A stretch of DNA of 64,000 nucleotides, taken from positions 34,774 to 98,773 of the forward strand of contig CAJQUW010002160.1 in NCBI GenBank assembly GCA_907163375.1, given 5' to 3'. The position numbers were made by a program, and so were the translations under genes. Each line of letters opens with the position of its first letter. Within the stretch, counting starts at the first letter, position 1. The notes under the pieces are model-generated. The model did no database searches and had not been told where the DNA came from. It saw only the letters and a program-made list of their open reading frames with translations. Positions 10,006 to 19,686 of this stretch are shown here, one piece after another. This DNA comes from Prostheceraeus crozeri. Lineage: Eukaryota; Platyhelminthes; Polycladida; Euryleptidae.

Positions 10006-10356
10006 ATGGCGAAACGTAAAAGTCAAAAGTCTTCAAAGTTTTCTTCAGCCATTCAAGCTCTCCGACGAATGAAAGCAAATCAGCGATACAATGCTATACG
10101 ACATGCTAACGATAAATTCATTTGTGAAATTATTTCTCATGTCAGACAGTTGAGGACGAAGAAATTAGCACCAAAACAACGAAAGTTACTTAAGCGATAT
10201 GCTACAAAATTGCGTTTCATCTCCAATCCTAAAGTCACCCTTCAAAGAAAGAGGGAAACTCTAACACAAAAGGACGGTTTCCTTTCAGCAATACTTCCGA
10301 TGTTAGCTCCTGTCGTGGGTAACCTATTGGGTAATATCTTTGGCTCTAAACGTTAA
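10006..10356 (+). CDS. Small basic Polinton virion protein with hydrophobic tail
   Basis: 116 residues, very rich in Lys/Arg over the first 85 (MAKRKSQKSSKF, LRTKKLAPKQRKLLKRY), ending in GFLSAILPMLAPVVGNLLGN. A basic body followed by a short amphipathic or hydrophobic end is the pattern of core/membrane-active minor virion proteins next to the ATPase in Polintons, reminiscent of adenovirus pX or pVI in layout. Role inferred from composition and position. It directly precedes the packaging ATPase. Confidence 0.65.
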   Translation: MAKRKSQKSSKFSSAIQALRRMKANQRYNAIRHANDKFICEIISHVRQLRTKKLAPKQRKLLKRYATKLRFISNPKVTLQRKRETLTQKDGFLSAILPMLAPVVGNLLGNIFGSKR

Positions 10357-10387
10357 TTATGCAAATGTTGAATCTCAAAGTATTATA

Positions 10388-11005
10388 ATGGATTTCAGAC
10401 TTCAATGTGATAAAGTTCTGACTGTATCAGGTCCATCTCATGCAGGTAAAACTGTTTTCACGCTGAATTTATTGGATAAAAGAAGGGAGTTGTTTAAGGA
10501 ACCAATCAATCGAGTGATTTGGTGTTATGGTATTTATCAACCGTCGCTGTTTCAGGAATTGCAAAGTCGCAACTTTATTCGACATGAAGGAATTATTGCA
10601 GTGGATTAACTTCAGTCTAATGATGTTGTTGTATTGGATGATTTATTAAAAGAAAGTAAGAATTCAAAAGATGTTACAGATATGTTCACTCGCGCAGCAC
10701 ATCATAAAAGGTGCTTTATCATCTATATCACACAAAATTTGTTTCCTGATGGAAAAGAAGCTCGTACACCAAACCTGAATACACACTATTATGCTATTTT
10801 CAAGAATCCGCGAGATAAAAGTCAATTTGAAATTTTAGCCCGACAAGTTGAACCCAGAGGATCAAAAGCCTTAATTGAAATTTTTCAAGCAGCTACTGAA
10901 AAACCATACGGTTACTTATTCATTGACTTTACGCAAGAGTGTCCGGAAGAATTTAGATTTCGAAGTGATATTTTGAAAACTCCCATGATTATCTACAAAC
11001 TATGA
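10388..11005 (+). pseudogene. FtsK/HerA-type genome-packaging ATPase
   Basis: The N-terminal part has a Walker A motif, GPSHAGKT, soon after MDFRLQCDKVLTVS. Later come a Walker B strand, VVVLDDLL, and the arm YITQNLF, as in A32-like packaging ATPases of Polintons and related viruses. The C-terminal part (IFKNPRDKSQFEILARQV, then YLFIDFTQECPEEFRFRSDI) is typical of the family. It would pump DNA into the capsid. The ATG at 10388 is preferred because it lies just before the conserved start. The frame is broken in this fossil. Confidence 0.85.
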
Positions 11006-11695
11006 GTTCTTATTCTCGCATGATTGTTATTCCTCAGGATGAATATGTACAATTGACTGCCATGCAGCAAGTAAAGCAACCTCTTGCAAATCAAATGTAT
11101 AGGAAAGAAATAGATTATCAGCAAAATGTTCACATCAAAGATCCACATCGTGCTGTATTATTACAATCGGAAACTGTTGAGCAATTGAAAAACTTGAAGA
11201 ATAAGATGCGTGACTCTGTGTCGACTGCTACACCTTTAGCATTTCGCGCACATGCCATATCTCTTTTCAATAGTATTGAACCCCATCTCAATGTAAATGA
11301 TAGAGGAGAAATCATTACAGATGAAAATAAAGTGATTGATGCTTTCACGTTATGAAGACTTGATTCAGTATGCGACACGTAGAAAGCGCCGTCAGGGCTA
11401 TGTTCCACCTGGTTGGTCATACTTTCTTAAACTATTGAAAAAGCATAATGTGCCAAAATTTGCTTTGAATAATGAGACATTGAAAGAACTTGATTCAATA
11501 GTGGCTACTGCTCCAGTGCTTCAGACGATGAAAATGCCAACAAATTGGTTTAAGACGTCACCTTCTACATCCCCTCCCACACTCACTAAGCAAACAAGAG
11601 GAAGAACTCGACGTAGATCTACACCACCACTAAAACTAGTAAAAGGAAAACGTAAAACAGCTCCTCCCAAGAAATACATGTTCTCAGACTATTAA
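11002..11695 (+). pseudogene. Conserved Polinton protein downstream of the ATPase
   Basis: The region encodes a protein type I associate with animal Polintons: an N-terminal part with VIPQDEYVQLTAMQQ and IKDPHRAVLLQ, a middle with RAHAISLFNSIEPHLNVND, and a C-terminal part with RRKRRQGYVPPGWSYFLKLL and KHNVPKFALNNETLKEL, then a basic Pro/Thr-rich tail ending KKYMFSDY. Its start overlaps the ATPase stop by four bases (ATGA), suggesting co-expression. Molecular role unknown, possibly a virion or packaging accessory. The coding sequence is not in one intact frame here. Confidence 0.55.
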
Positions 11696-11696
11696 T

Positions 11697-11831
11697 ATGA
11701 AGCAGATGTGTTGCTTACCATGTAATGAGCCGCCGGAGGTGAGTGTCGTTGTCACTTGCACTTGCTGCGCCAACTCTCACAATGAGACCCCTAAGCAATG
11801 TGAACATGATCGCAAAACCGCTTAAGCTAAA
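11697..11831 (+). CDS. Short Cys-rich frame before the integrase
   Basis: A frame of 44 residues begins MKQMCCLPCNEPPEVSVV and contains CTCCANSH, with closely spaced Cys/His residues that could bind zinc. It overlaps the integrase N-terminal region in another frame. Small size makes it uncertain. Confidence 0.3.
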
Positions 11832-13002
11832 TGCTGCAGTTGTTGTAAATGTAGAAAGGCAAGAAAGCAAAAATATGAGAAGGAGGAAAAAGAGTCAGTC
11901 GTCATCGACTGAACGTTTGAAGTCAATCTATTATGATGTAAAACATCCAGCAGGATTTGCATCGATCAAGAAATTATCAAAAGCGAGTGCCCTTCCACAA
12001 TCACAAGTGAAACGATGGTTAAAGGGTCAGGCTACCTATACACTCCACAAACAAGCGAAAAAGAAGTACCGCACCCGCCATTATATTGTTCATGACATTG
12101 ATGAACAGTGGCAAGCAGATTTGTGTGATGTCGCCTCCATTTCAAAACATAACTCGGGCAATAATTTTATCTTAACCGTCATTGATATTTTCCGGCGTTA
12201 TGCGTGGGCTCAACCTTTAAAAACTAAAGAAGGGAAAAGAGTAGCAAAAGCATTCCAAACAATTTTTCGAGAAGGCCGCATTCCAAAAAGAATTCAGAGT
12301 GATCAAGGAAAAGAGTTTGAAAATCAGCATGTGAGAAGATTATTTGAGAGGCATGACATTGAGTTGTTTAGTGTAAAGAGTGCTTATAAAGCTGCACTCG
12401 TTGAACGTTTTAATCGCACATTAAAAAATCGCTTGTGGCGACATTTAACTGCCAACTTGACACAAAATTGGACAAAGGTTCTACAAGATACACTCCATGC
12501 CTACAATCACTCTGTTCATCGTTCTATTGGACTCAGACCAGTAGATGTAAATGCTGACAATGTAGATAAAGTGCGCGAATCATTCCAGCGTAAACGCACT
12601 CATGTGAAAAGTGATGTGAAAATTGGCGACAAAGTTCGTATCTCAAAAGTGAAAAGTGTTTTTGCCAAAGGGTACCTTCCGAATTGGACAGAGGAGGTAT
12701 TTACAGTATCAAGGATTGATCAAAAAGACTCTTCCACCACCTACAAGTTGAAAGATTACAATAATGAAGAAATTCAGGGTAGCTTTTACCGCGATGAGAT
12801 TGAGGTTGTCACTGAAAGTGAAACATATTTGGTAGAGAAAATCATTCGATGTAAAAAACGGCAAGGTGAATAATAATAATAAAGGCTTTATTTTAGCTCG
12901 ATACACATAAGAATGGTGTCTTGTTAAATGGGCTGGTTATCCTTCAAGTATGAACTCTTGGATTCGTCGTGCCGACATCTTTCATCTAAGTGATCGACAG
13001 TG
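11782..13002 (+). pseudogene. Polinton integrase (rve) with chromodomain
   Basis: Retroviral-type integrase that would join the linear Polinton to host DNA. The N-terminal part (SIYYDVKHPAGFAS, then SQVKRWLKGQATYTLHK) matches the Polinton integrase leader. The catalytic core has Asp in WQADLCDV, Asp in IQSDQGKEFEN and Glu in ALVERFNRTLKNR, followed by an SH3-like block (KIGDKVRISKVKSVFAKGY) and YLVEKIIRCKKR at the start of a C-terminal chromodomain whose later part reads LVKWAGYPSSMNSWI. I use the ATG at 11782 because the longer frame starts at a non-ATG codon. The core frame is long and open, but the gene as a whole is not intact. Confidence 0.85.
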
Positions 13003-13044
13003 ATTCATGCAAAGTTGTAACTAACAATGTTTAGGGTTTGAGCT

Positions 13045-13500
13045 ATGAATCCAACTGCCTCATTTTATTCACGACCCTCCTATGTAAGTGGTGGAGGACA
13101 AATTTACATCGGCGCTCGCCGCCAACGTGGAGGTAGCATACTTGGTGCACTGAAATCTGTTGTAGCACCTCTCATATCCAATGTCGGAAGATCTTTAAAA
13201 CGAAATGTTTTAAGTAATGCCGTTGGCTTTGCTGGTGATGTTGCTAGTGATCTTTCCAGAGGTAGAAGTTTTAAGAGCAGTTTGTTGAATCGTGGGAAGG
13301 AACGCGGTTTAAAAACATTGAAGCAGACCTTTGCTGGTGTTACTCAAGGAAAGAAATCGCCTAAACGAATGAATAAAGGAAGAAGGAAACATTGCGGAGC
13401 TGGTAAGGTGCGATCTTCAGTCAAAAGGCATTCACGCAAACGTCGCAGAGGCTCTAATCATTCATCAGACGCTAAACGACGACGCTACTATAACTTCTAA
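13045..13500 (+). CDS. Basic minor virion protein (pVI/PX-like)
   Basis: 151 residues. The N-terminal part has YSRPSYVSGGGQIYIGARRQ and GGSILGALKSVVAPLISN, the Gly-rich and amphipathic pattern of a membrane-active minor capsid component. The C-terminal half is a very basic tail (KKSPKRMNKGRRKHCGAG, then KRHSRKRRRGSNHSS), fitting DNA binding. It sits between the integrase and the major capsid gene, with only a few bases to the next start, the usual place for this gene in animal Polintons. Role inferred from composition and position. Confidence 0.65.
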   Translation: MNPTASFYSRPSYVSGGGQIYIGARRQRGGSILGALKSVVAPLISNVGRSLKRNVLSNAVGFAGDVASDLSRGRSFKSSLLNRGKERGLKTLKQTFAGVTQGKKSPKRMNKGRRKHCGAGKVRSSVKRHSRKRRRGSNHSSDAKRRRYYNF

Positions 13501-13502
13501 TC

Positions 13503-14776
13503 ATGGAGTGTAAAACTTCCTGGTTTTGTTTGTTTGATCAACAAGCCATACAGACAGATATTCTTAGTTCAAGTATTGTAGATTATCATCCTCGAACAGC
13601 TGAGAATGCTGGCCCCATTGAATTTGTTATTCCTGGTGGTAGTGATGACTACATAGATTTGAGTTATGCGATGGTTGATTTGAGGTTTAGAATTCAGCAA
13701 GCAGATGGAACTGCTATTGACGATGCACATAAAGTTGGACTGAACAATTTACCATTGACTACATTACTTCGCGATGTTTCTCTAACGATTGGAGAGCAGC
13801 AGGTGGAAGGTGGTCAAAGCGATTATCCCTATAAATCATATTTCAATCATGTATCACAGTTTCATCCAGCAGCACAAAAAAGTCATATGGAAGCCATGGG
13901 ATGGTACAGAGATGAAGCAGGAAAATTTGATGCTGAAACAAACAGTGGCTTTGTAAAGCGATCTGCTATGATTAAAGATAGTAAAAATGTCAGCTATATG
14001 GTTCGCTGAATTTAGACTTCTTTAGACAGTCAAAGTTTTTACTCTGTAATACCAGCATGCGACTCAAGCTGACATTGAATAAGCCTGAATTTGCGCTGAA
14101 TGCATTTGGTTAAGTTGACAATTTTAGAATTCATGTGGAAGATATTGCACTTTACATTCATCGAGTAGCACCGAATCCAAGTGTCATTAGAGGGCATGCT
14201 GAAGGCCTTAACCGCCAAAATGCCATTTACCCCGTTCAGCATACAAAGCTTCTCACCTTTACAATTCCGAAAGATCCAAAGAGTTTCATGAAAGGCCTCT
14301 TTCCATCGGAAGCACCGAAGCTCCTCATGGTGGCAATGGTTGAAAATGATGCATTTAGTGGTAATATAAAGAAGAATCCTTTCAATTTTAAACACAATCA
14401 GTTAAGTGAAATTGCTTTACGTGTAAATGGTGTGAGTCATCCTGGTCCACCCTACAAACCAGATTTTGCTTCGGATCAATTTATGCGCAGTTATGTTGAT
14501 TTTATGGATGTCTTTGGCTTTTACAATACGGATGACACCAACGGACTCACTATGAAAGAGTTTAAGAGTGGATATACTATTTATGCATTTGATTTGACTG
14601 CTGACAGCGATATTAGTGCACCCTATCGTCAAGCGAACGTGCCTCATAATATTCGTTTGGATTTGACGTTCAAAAGAACACTACCTGAGACGATCAATGT
14701 ATTAATTTATGCAGTCTTCGATTCAAATATTGAAATTACAAAGTATCGTGACGTGATTCTTCAGTATAATCGTTAA
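13503..14776 (+). pseudogene. Polinton capsid protein, double jelly-roll type
   Basis: This is the protein family often annotated from invertebrates as F54H12.2-like and taken as a Polinton jelly-roll capsid protein. Blocks visible: FVIPGGSDDYIDLSYAMVDL, LTTLLRDVSLTIGEQQV, YPYKSYFNHVSQF near the N terminus; LTFTIPKDPKSFMKGLF, AFSGNIKKNPFNFKHNQL, FKSGYTIYAFDLTAD and INVLIYAVFDSNIEI towards the C terminus. Several copies would build the icosahedral shell. Whether it is the major or the minor capsid component I cannot settle. The coding frame is broken. Confidence 0.75.
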
Positions 14777-15237
14777 TGAGTTGGTTGACTGCTGACGATA
14801 TTAAAACTAAAGTACAGCGTAATGCAGACGAAGCGACGTTGAAAGCTTTCGATAATGTCTATTCGCTCGATACCTTACCACCTGCAGTAAATCACTATCC
14901 CATCTTTGTTGTGCTAAACACTCATTCGCAGAATTTAGGCGGTGAGCATTGAAAGGCGATCTTTATTGGAGAAGACCGACGTGGTGAACTATTTGACTCT
15001 CTTGCTCAACCTCCAAATATACCAACACAGCAGTGGTTGAGAAAACATACGCGTCAATATCAGCGAAATGAACGCATACTACAACATCCACTTTCATCAA
15101 CGTGTGGTGCTTTTGTACTGTACTTCATCTTAAAACGTTTACATGTATCTCGATTTGTATCTATTATTCAAAACTTTTCATGTAATCCATCCTCTAATGA
15201 AAAAATGATTTGTAAGTTCTATCATGATTTGAAATAA
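14776..15237 (+). pseudogene. Adenain-type (C5/Ulp1-like) cysteine protease
   Basis: The region of about 150 codons has the adenovirus-protease pattern: FVVLNTHSQNLGGEHW (catalytic His), then RRGELFDSLAQPP (Asp/FDS motif) and LQHPLSSTCGAFVLYFIL (catalytic Cys in STCGAFVL). It would process virion precursor proteins during maturation. Its ATG shares a base with the stop of the capsid gene, so the two are likely co-expressed. The reading frame is interrupted in this fossil. Confidence 0.8.
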
Positions 15238-15263
15238 AAACATCATATTGGAAAAATTGTTTT

Positions 15264-15809
15264 TTATTTTACAATCCGCTGGGTACGTACATACTCGATG
15301 AGATAGTCTAGGATCACATTTGCTTGTACATGAGATTTTAGTCCAGTAATTATCACTTTACTATTATGAAAGATTGCAACATGCACAGGTAACCAACAAC
15401 TAATGAGAGCTGCAGGAAAAAGTTCGGGTTCATAACACAAATTGTAACTGCTGGTACGAATCTTCAAAAATGATACACTTTCACTCAATTGAGTAGAGAT
15501 CACCATATTGTCCACAGTCAGATTCGACATCACACACCTCTCCCTCTTCCATATCCGACGTAGTTGTCTCTGTAGCTCTAAGCGCATTGACTGCGCCGAT
15601 GAATGAAAAAGGGCGCCGAGAATCTGTACAGTTCCATTTGGGAAGAGTTGAAGATTCCGTGAATTGTTCATCTTCACCACTAACATTTGAGGTCGGCCCG
15701 GGTAATACTTGCTGTTTGGAAGGTGTTGGTGTAATGTTGTGAGATCGATTTTGGTGTAGAGTCTGAAGCGACGGAGAATGTTGACGATGGTGTAGCGATG
15801 GCGCTTCAT
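15264..15809 (-). CDS. TBP-like protein encoded by the Polinton
   Basis: 181 residues with the two-repeat saddle pattern of TATA-box-binding protein. First repeat: TIVNILRRFRLYTKIDLTTL, then LQLFPNGTVQILGAL, aligning with the NIVATVNL and TALIFSSGKMVCTGAK parts of TBP. Second repeat: NMVISTQLSESVSFLKI, YEPELFPAALISCW and VAIFHNSKVIITGLKS, aligning with NMVGSCDV, YEPELFPGLIYRM and LLIFVSGKVVLTGAK. Phe residues are visible in LFPNG, ELFPA and IFHNS, where TBP inserts Phe into DNA. It would bind promoter DNA and redirect host polymerase to Polinton genes; that is inference. The ATG overlaps the upstream gene's stop (ATGA). The frame is open end to end. Confidence 0.85.
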   Translation of the reverse strand: MKRHRYTIVNILRRFRLYTKIDLTTLHQHLPNSKYYPGRPQMLVVKMNNSRNLQLFPNGTVQILGALFHSSAQSMRLELQRQLRRIWKRERCVMSNLTVDNMVISTQLSESVSFLKIRTSSYNLCYEPELFPAALISCWLPVHVAIFHNSKVIITGLKSHVQANVILDYLIEYVRTQRIVK

Positions 15810-16132
15810 GATGAAAAAAATGAGTAAATTGAGCGATGTACCTCCCTTTTATACTTTTCCCAACTACCTTGATGAAATGTGAAGTTAGTATGAAGTTGGG
15901 AATGATAGAGTTGAATTCGCCGTTTGTTGACGCGCAACCAGATGCGATTTCCAATACGTGAATGTCTTTTCATATAGAAGTATTTCAAATCCTTCATGAT
16001 ATGATGTAGAGATTGAAAATGACGATAAGATAAAGCAAACTCTCTTCTCACATTTCCAGTTGAATCTTTGAAATAGACGTTTCGATCATGATCCGTTTCA
16101 ATACGTTGTAGGGAATCTAATTTCCAACTCAT
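15806..16132 (-). CDS. PC4-like protein, copy 2
   Basis: 108 residues, clearly paralogous to the frame at 16155-16511: LDSLQRIETDHDRNVYFKD, then FALSYRHFQSLHHIMKDLKY and the C-terminal NFTFHQGSWEKYKREVHRSI. The arrangement (Asp/Asn turn with Gly, then a G/A-I/L-S/T-L-x4-F-x2-L block) resembles the PC4/p15 coactivator domain, where a beta sheet is followed by an LxxxQWxxL helix. The assignment to PC4 is tentative. It is followed with a 4-base overlap by the TBP-like gene, so they are probably one left-pointing transcription unit. Confidence 0.45.
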   Translation of the reverse strand: MSWKLDSLQRIETDHDRNVYFKDSTGNVRREFALSYRHFQSLHHIMKDLKYFYMKRHSRIGNRIWLRVNKRRIQLYHSQLHTNFTFHQGSWEKYKREVHRSIYSFFSS

Positions 16133-16154
16133 GGTGCGTGGTAGTCATGTCTGA

Positions 16155-16511
16155 TTAAGATTTGCATAGTAGGGCGATGAACTCACGACGAATAAATGTC
16201 ATGATGGAGGGATGTATGTATCTTCTATACTTCTCCCAATTGTATTTGCGAAATGAGAAACAGTTTGCGGTATGAGAATGGCAGATTTGAATTTCATTTC
16301 TGTAATGTTGAAGCCAAACTTGATCACCCAAGGAGATGAATCTTAATGTTTCAAAATATTCCAAATCCCTCATGATATCATTGAGGTTGACAAATTGTCG
16401 CCATGTTAATGTAATACCTCTTGATGTATGACCATGATAATTTTTGTAATGCACGTTTCCATTACGATCAACTCGGATATATTGTAGAGAGTCCAAAATC
16501 CAAGTCTTCAT
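16155..16511 (-). CDS. PC4-like protein, copy 1
   Basis: About 118 residues from the ATG at 16511 (a longer frame starts at a TTG). Key blocks: YIRVDRNGNVHYKN, GITLTWRQFVNLNDIMRDLE and CFSFRKYNWEKYRRYIHPSI. The first two suggest the PC4/p15 single-stranded-DNA-binding coactivator fold (DIREYW...G...GISL...QW..L). The third block, WEKYRRYIHPSI, is shared with copy 2 and is unlike PC4, so this may be a Polinton-specific extension. First gene of a three-gene minus-strand cluster; its start lies back to back with the right-pointing capsid-family gene at 16547. Confidence 0.45.
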   Translation of the reverse strand: MKTWILDSLQYIRVDRNGNVHYKNYHGHTSRGITLTWRQFVNLNDIMRDLEYFETLRFISLGDQVWLQHYRNEIQICHSHTANCFSFRKYNWEKYRRYIHPSIMTFIRREFIALLCKS

Positions 16512-16546
16512 GATGTTATGCAAAGCCGCAGATCACCAATATAAAA

Positions 16547-17947
16547 ATGTCATTTTATCATATTTTGCTTAGCAATGCGGCCGCAAATAGATTTGCTACT
16601 AATCGAGCCGCACTCTTTTCTACTCCCATTGATCATACACAACAGCTAAATGGAAAGTGGGAAGTGGGTGTTACTCAACTTGTTTATAGCAACTGTGTCT
16701 ATACTTTTGATCATGAGGTGATGACTATTAATATGAGACGCACAGCTGCTTACCAATGTGAAAAGGGCTGCCGAGTATACATTTCACAGTGGCCAAAGAA
16801 AGATCTCTTATCATGTAAAAAGTTTATATATGATTTCCTGAATAAAGCGTGTAAACATATTGTCCAATTTACTCCGCACAATGATGATCATAATTATGTA
16901 CATCATGTAGTTGAGAAAGATTGGATTGTTGGTTTAAGTCCAAGTTTAAGAAATGATTTAGGTTACCTCGCTAGCGCCTTAACAAGCCATGATAATTATA
17001 ACGTTAATTACCACCCAAGTGGTTATAAACAGTTAATATATCGAGAAGAAGCTTATTATGTAGATTTTATTCCAAAAAATGAGAAGACGTTGGTGAAGAA
17101 GATTGTGATTAAGCCCAGAAAGACAAACATGACTCCTGAAACATTATTGAAGAAATTTAATTATCTCCTTCGAGTTGATGGTAAACAAGTGGCAACATTG
17201 ACTTATATCAAATCATCTAATCATATTGCAATAAGTAAATTAAATGATGACGATGATCTAGCATTAGTTTGTTCAAAAGATTTTCATCAGTTCCTACGAC
17301 ATCGTTCTGCAGCTGTTCATGGAAAATTTGATGTGCAACATTTACCATGTGAAAGATCAAATCAATTTGATACAGAATGGACCGCATCTTTATACAGAAA
17401 GTGTGTAGAGCCTTTAGGTGGTATCTTACATGAAACAAGAGTGTTGATGCCTCGCATTATTACTTCGGTTAAATTGGTTGTAGATTATTTAAATGAAGTG
17501 ATTAATGAGCAACATATTTCATTTTCTGAAAAAGAAGGTGCTTTGTCTCTCACTACAAGTGGAAAAGGTATTGAACTAATTATGGATAAAACTGTAATGG
17601 ACATTTTGGGTTTTGATCAAAATATCTTTAAAAGTGGTACTGTAACCAAAGCTAGCGCAGGCATGTCGCTATCGCGTCGTATTAACTATTTTCAGATATA
17701 TTCCAATATTGGTGAAGATGTACGTGTAGGAGATGTTGAAACTCCATTGCTAGCAATGATACCATACCAGCCAAAAAGCTGCAGTATTTTATCTGAGCAT
17801 ACTTTCAAGAAAGTTCATTATACAAAGCTGAAATCAAACTACATCCCACAAATTGATATTGCAATTTATGACGATGCTGGTGCGTTGATTCCTTTTCATA
17901 GAGATGCTGTAGCAAGCATCACACTCCATTTCCGAATGAAGAGTTAA
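16547..17947 (+). CDS. Polinton penton/minor-capsid-family protein A
   Basis: 466 residues in one open frame. The N terminus, SFYHILLSNAAANRF followed by LNGKWEVGVTQLVYSN, matches the SF-x-LPSN...L-x-G-x-WEVGL-x-E signature of a large protein family found in animal Polintons. The C terminus, IPQIDIAIYDDAGALIPF then ITLHFRMKS, matches the family's end (I-x-I-x-D-x-G...F...LHFR). I infer a virion surface or vertex component; no enzyme motif is visible. It is followed after nine bases by a paralogue (17957), so the pair arose by tandem duplication. Confidence 0.65.
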   Translation: MSFYHILLSNAAANRFATNRAALFSTPIDHTQQLNGKWEVGVTQLVYSNCVYTFDHEVMTINMRRTAAYQCEKGCRVYISQWPKKDLLSCKKFIYDFLNKACKHIVQFTPHNDDHNYVHHVVEKDWIVGLSPSLRNDLGYLASALTSHDNYNVNYHPSGYKQLIYREEAYYVDFIPKNEKTLVKKIVIKPRKTNMTPETLLKKFNYLLRVDGKQVATLTYIKSSNHIAISKLNDDDDLALVCSKDFHQFLRHRSAAVHGKFDVQHLPCERSNQFDTEWTASLYRKCVEPLGGILHETRVLMPRIITSVKLVVDYLNEVINEQHISFSEKEGALSLTTSGKGIELIMDKTVMDILGFDQNIFKSGTVTKASAGMSLSRRINYFQIYSNIGEDVRVGDVETPLLAMIPYQPKSCSILSEHTFKKVHYTKLKSNYIPQIDIAIYDDAGALIPFHRDAVASITLHFRMKS

Positions 17948-17956
17948 TGCAAAAGT

Positions 17957-19507
17957 ATGCTAATATATTTTTCCAATGTGATTAGTATGGAAAGTGAAAA
18001 TAAGGACTCGTTTCTAATTTACTTACCCAGTAATACTTCTATGAATAAATTTCCCAAAAATAAACCATCAGACTATCGAGTAGAATTAAATCGCTCACTA
18101 CATCTAGAAGGTGAATGGGAAGTAGGTGTTTCCAGCATTTGCTATGATAGCAATATTCGGAATGTGAATGATTTGAAAGAAATGATATTGACTCCTCGCA
18201 CCCATGATGGAATAACGATGAATAATGCATTCCAGTTCCCATACAATTTAACATCAGATGGAAAGTGGAACTATGAATGGATTCAGATAAAATCAGATTA
18301 TTATGGTCCATTTGGGAATGAGAAAATTATTAAGGCGTTCAATAGTGGTAATACTTCCATCATGAAGAATAAGGATCAGAAAGTTTATGAGTTTACTATC
18401 TATCATTGGAGTGGGAGACAGTTCCTTCGCTTTCATTCTTTTACTAAAGGTCTTACACTGAGGTTGGATAATGAATTCTATCCACATCTCGGTTTTGGCC
18501 ATGGACTACATCTAACGTCAATTGCTACTGCAAATGTTAAAAAAGTTTATTCAAATCGAATCAACAAATTTCATTATAAATTTAAAATATTTGATGAAGA
18601 TGTTGTAGAATGCGAAGAACGCATCATTTTGAAAAAGCGTGGTGTTCAACCTTTATCACTTATTGAGTTAGTAAAACGATGGAATGAGACTGTGGGTAAG
18701 AAGTATGGAGAAAAAATTATGGCGGACAAAAATAAGTTGGTTATTCAGAAATATAATGACAAACTTACAGTTTATTTCTCTCCAACCTTGCGTCATTTTG
18801 TAAGACATTATACACCTATTATTGGAAGCGGTGTGGTGTATGCTTCTCATGAATATCACACTAAAGCTGATTCAGTTAATGATGAATGGTGGGTGGACAT
18901 CTATGGCGATCGCATCAAGAAAATTTACCAGTCTTATGAAGAATCTAAAGTTGCTATCAATATAATGCCGCGTCTATATCATACAGTTGAAAGCTTCATT
19001 CATGTAGTAAATCCTTATATACAACAGAAGTTGAAGCATGTGATGAAAAGTAAATATGATGTAAAGACACACCACATTTCGTTTTCAATTGAAAATCAAC
19101 GCGTTGTTCTGAAACTGGGTGATGACATTCAATGTCAATTGAGTAAAAATTTGAAAAAACTCTTTGGTTTTTCAATACTACAAACAGTGTTTGCTGCTGC
19201 GCATACGATTGGTATAGAAACACCAATGACACTTGATAAACATGAACAACACCTTTACATTCAAAGTGATTTGATTCTACCTATTTTTGTTGGCGAGGAA
19301 AAAGAACACATTTTACGTGATTTTATTCATGATAAGGATGCTTTATATGGAATAGTCGAGAAGATGTTTCAACCTATTTTCTACCATCCTGTTATCAAAC
19401 AAACTATACCCTCTATTTCTATCAAAATTACCAATGGTCTACATGAGTGCATCCATGTCAAAGATACTAAATCCCTCGTAACTTTAGTGTTTCGGAAAAC
19501 AAAGTGA
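17957..19507 (+). CDS. Polinton penton/minor-capsid-family protein B
   Basis: 516 residues in one frame; the likelier start is the ATG at 17987, giving MESENKDSFLIYLPSNTSMN. LEGEWEVGVSSICYDSNI is the same signature as in the gene just upstream, and the end (IPSISIKITNGLHECIHV, VTLVFRKTK) also aligns. The middle is much more diverged, so the duplication is old. Two different vertex or spike proteins would fit, as penton-type positions can hold more than one protein. Function is inferred from family and context only. It converges on the polymerase gene. Confidence 0.65.
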   Translation: MLIYFSNVISMESENKDSFLIYLPSNTSMNKFPKNKPSDYRVELNRSLHLEGEWEVGVSSICYDSNIRNVNDLKEMILTPRTHDGITMNNAFQFPYNLTSDGKWNYEWIQIKSDYYGPFGNEKIIKAFNSGNTSIMKNKDQKVYEFTIYHWSGRQFLRFHSFTKGLTLRLDNEFYPHLGFGHGLHLTSIATANVKKVYSNRINKFHYKFKIFDEDVVECEERIILKKRGVQPLSLIELVKRWNETVGKKYGEKIMADKNKLVIQKYNDKLTVYFSPTLRHFVRHYTPIIGSGVVYASHEYHTKADSVNDEWWVDIYGDRIKKIYQSYEESKVAINIMPRLYHTVESFIHVVNPYIQQKLKHVMKSKYDVKTHHISFSIENQRVVLKLGDDIQCQLSKNLKKLFGFSILQTVFAAAHTIGIETPMTLDKHEQHLYIQSDLILPIFVGEEKEHILRDFIHDKDALYGIVEKMFQPIFYHPVIKQTIPSISIKITNGLHECIHVKDTKSLVTLVFRKTK

Positions 19508-19686
19508 GGTCATTGTGATATGTTTATTGAAATAAAAATATGTATATGAAAAAGTCTTTTCACAGATATAGGGGGAATGGGGTGACTGTAGGCATATATT
19601 CACAAGGAAGAAACAATCTAATGCGATACATAAAACAGCAATGTTTATCTACAGAAATCAACATGAAAATACTAAGTTAAGGATGA

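Noticed and set aside
15481-15954. 157-codon minus-strand frame with SxS/TP-rich text
   Set aside because: It overlaps the TBP-like gene and PC4-like copy 2 in another frame and has no motif; a shadow.
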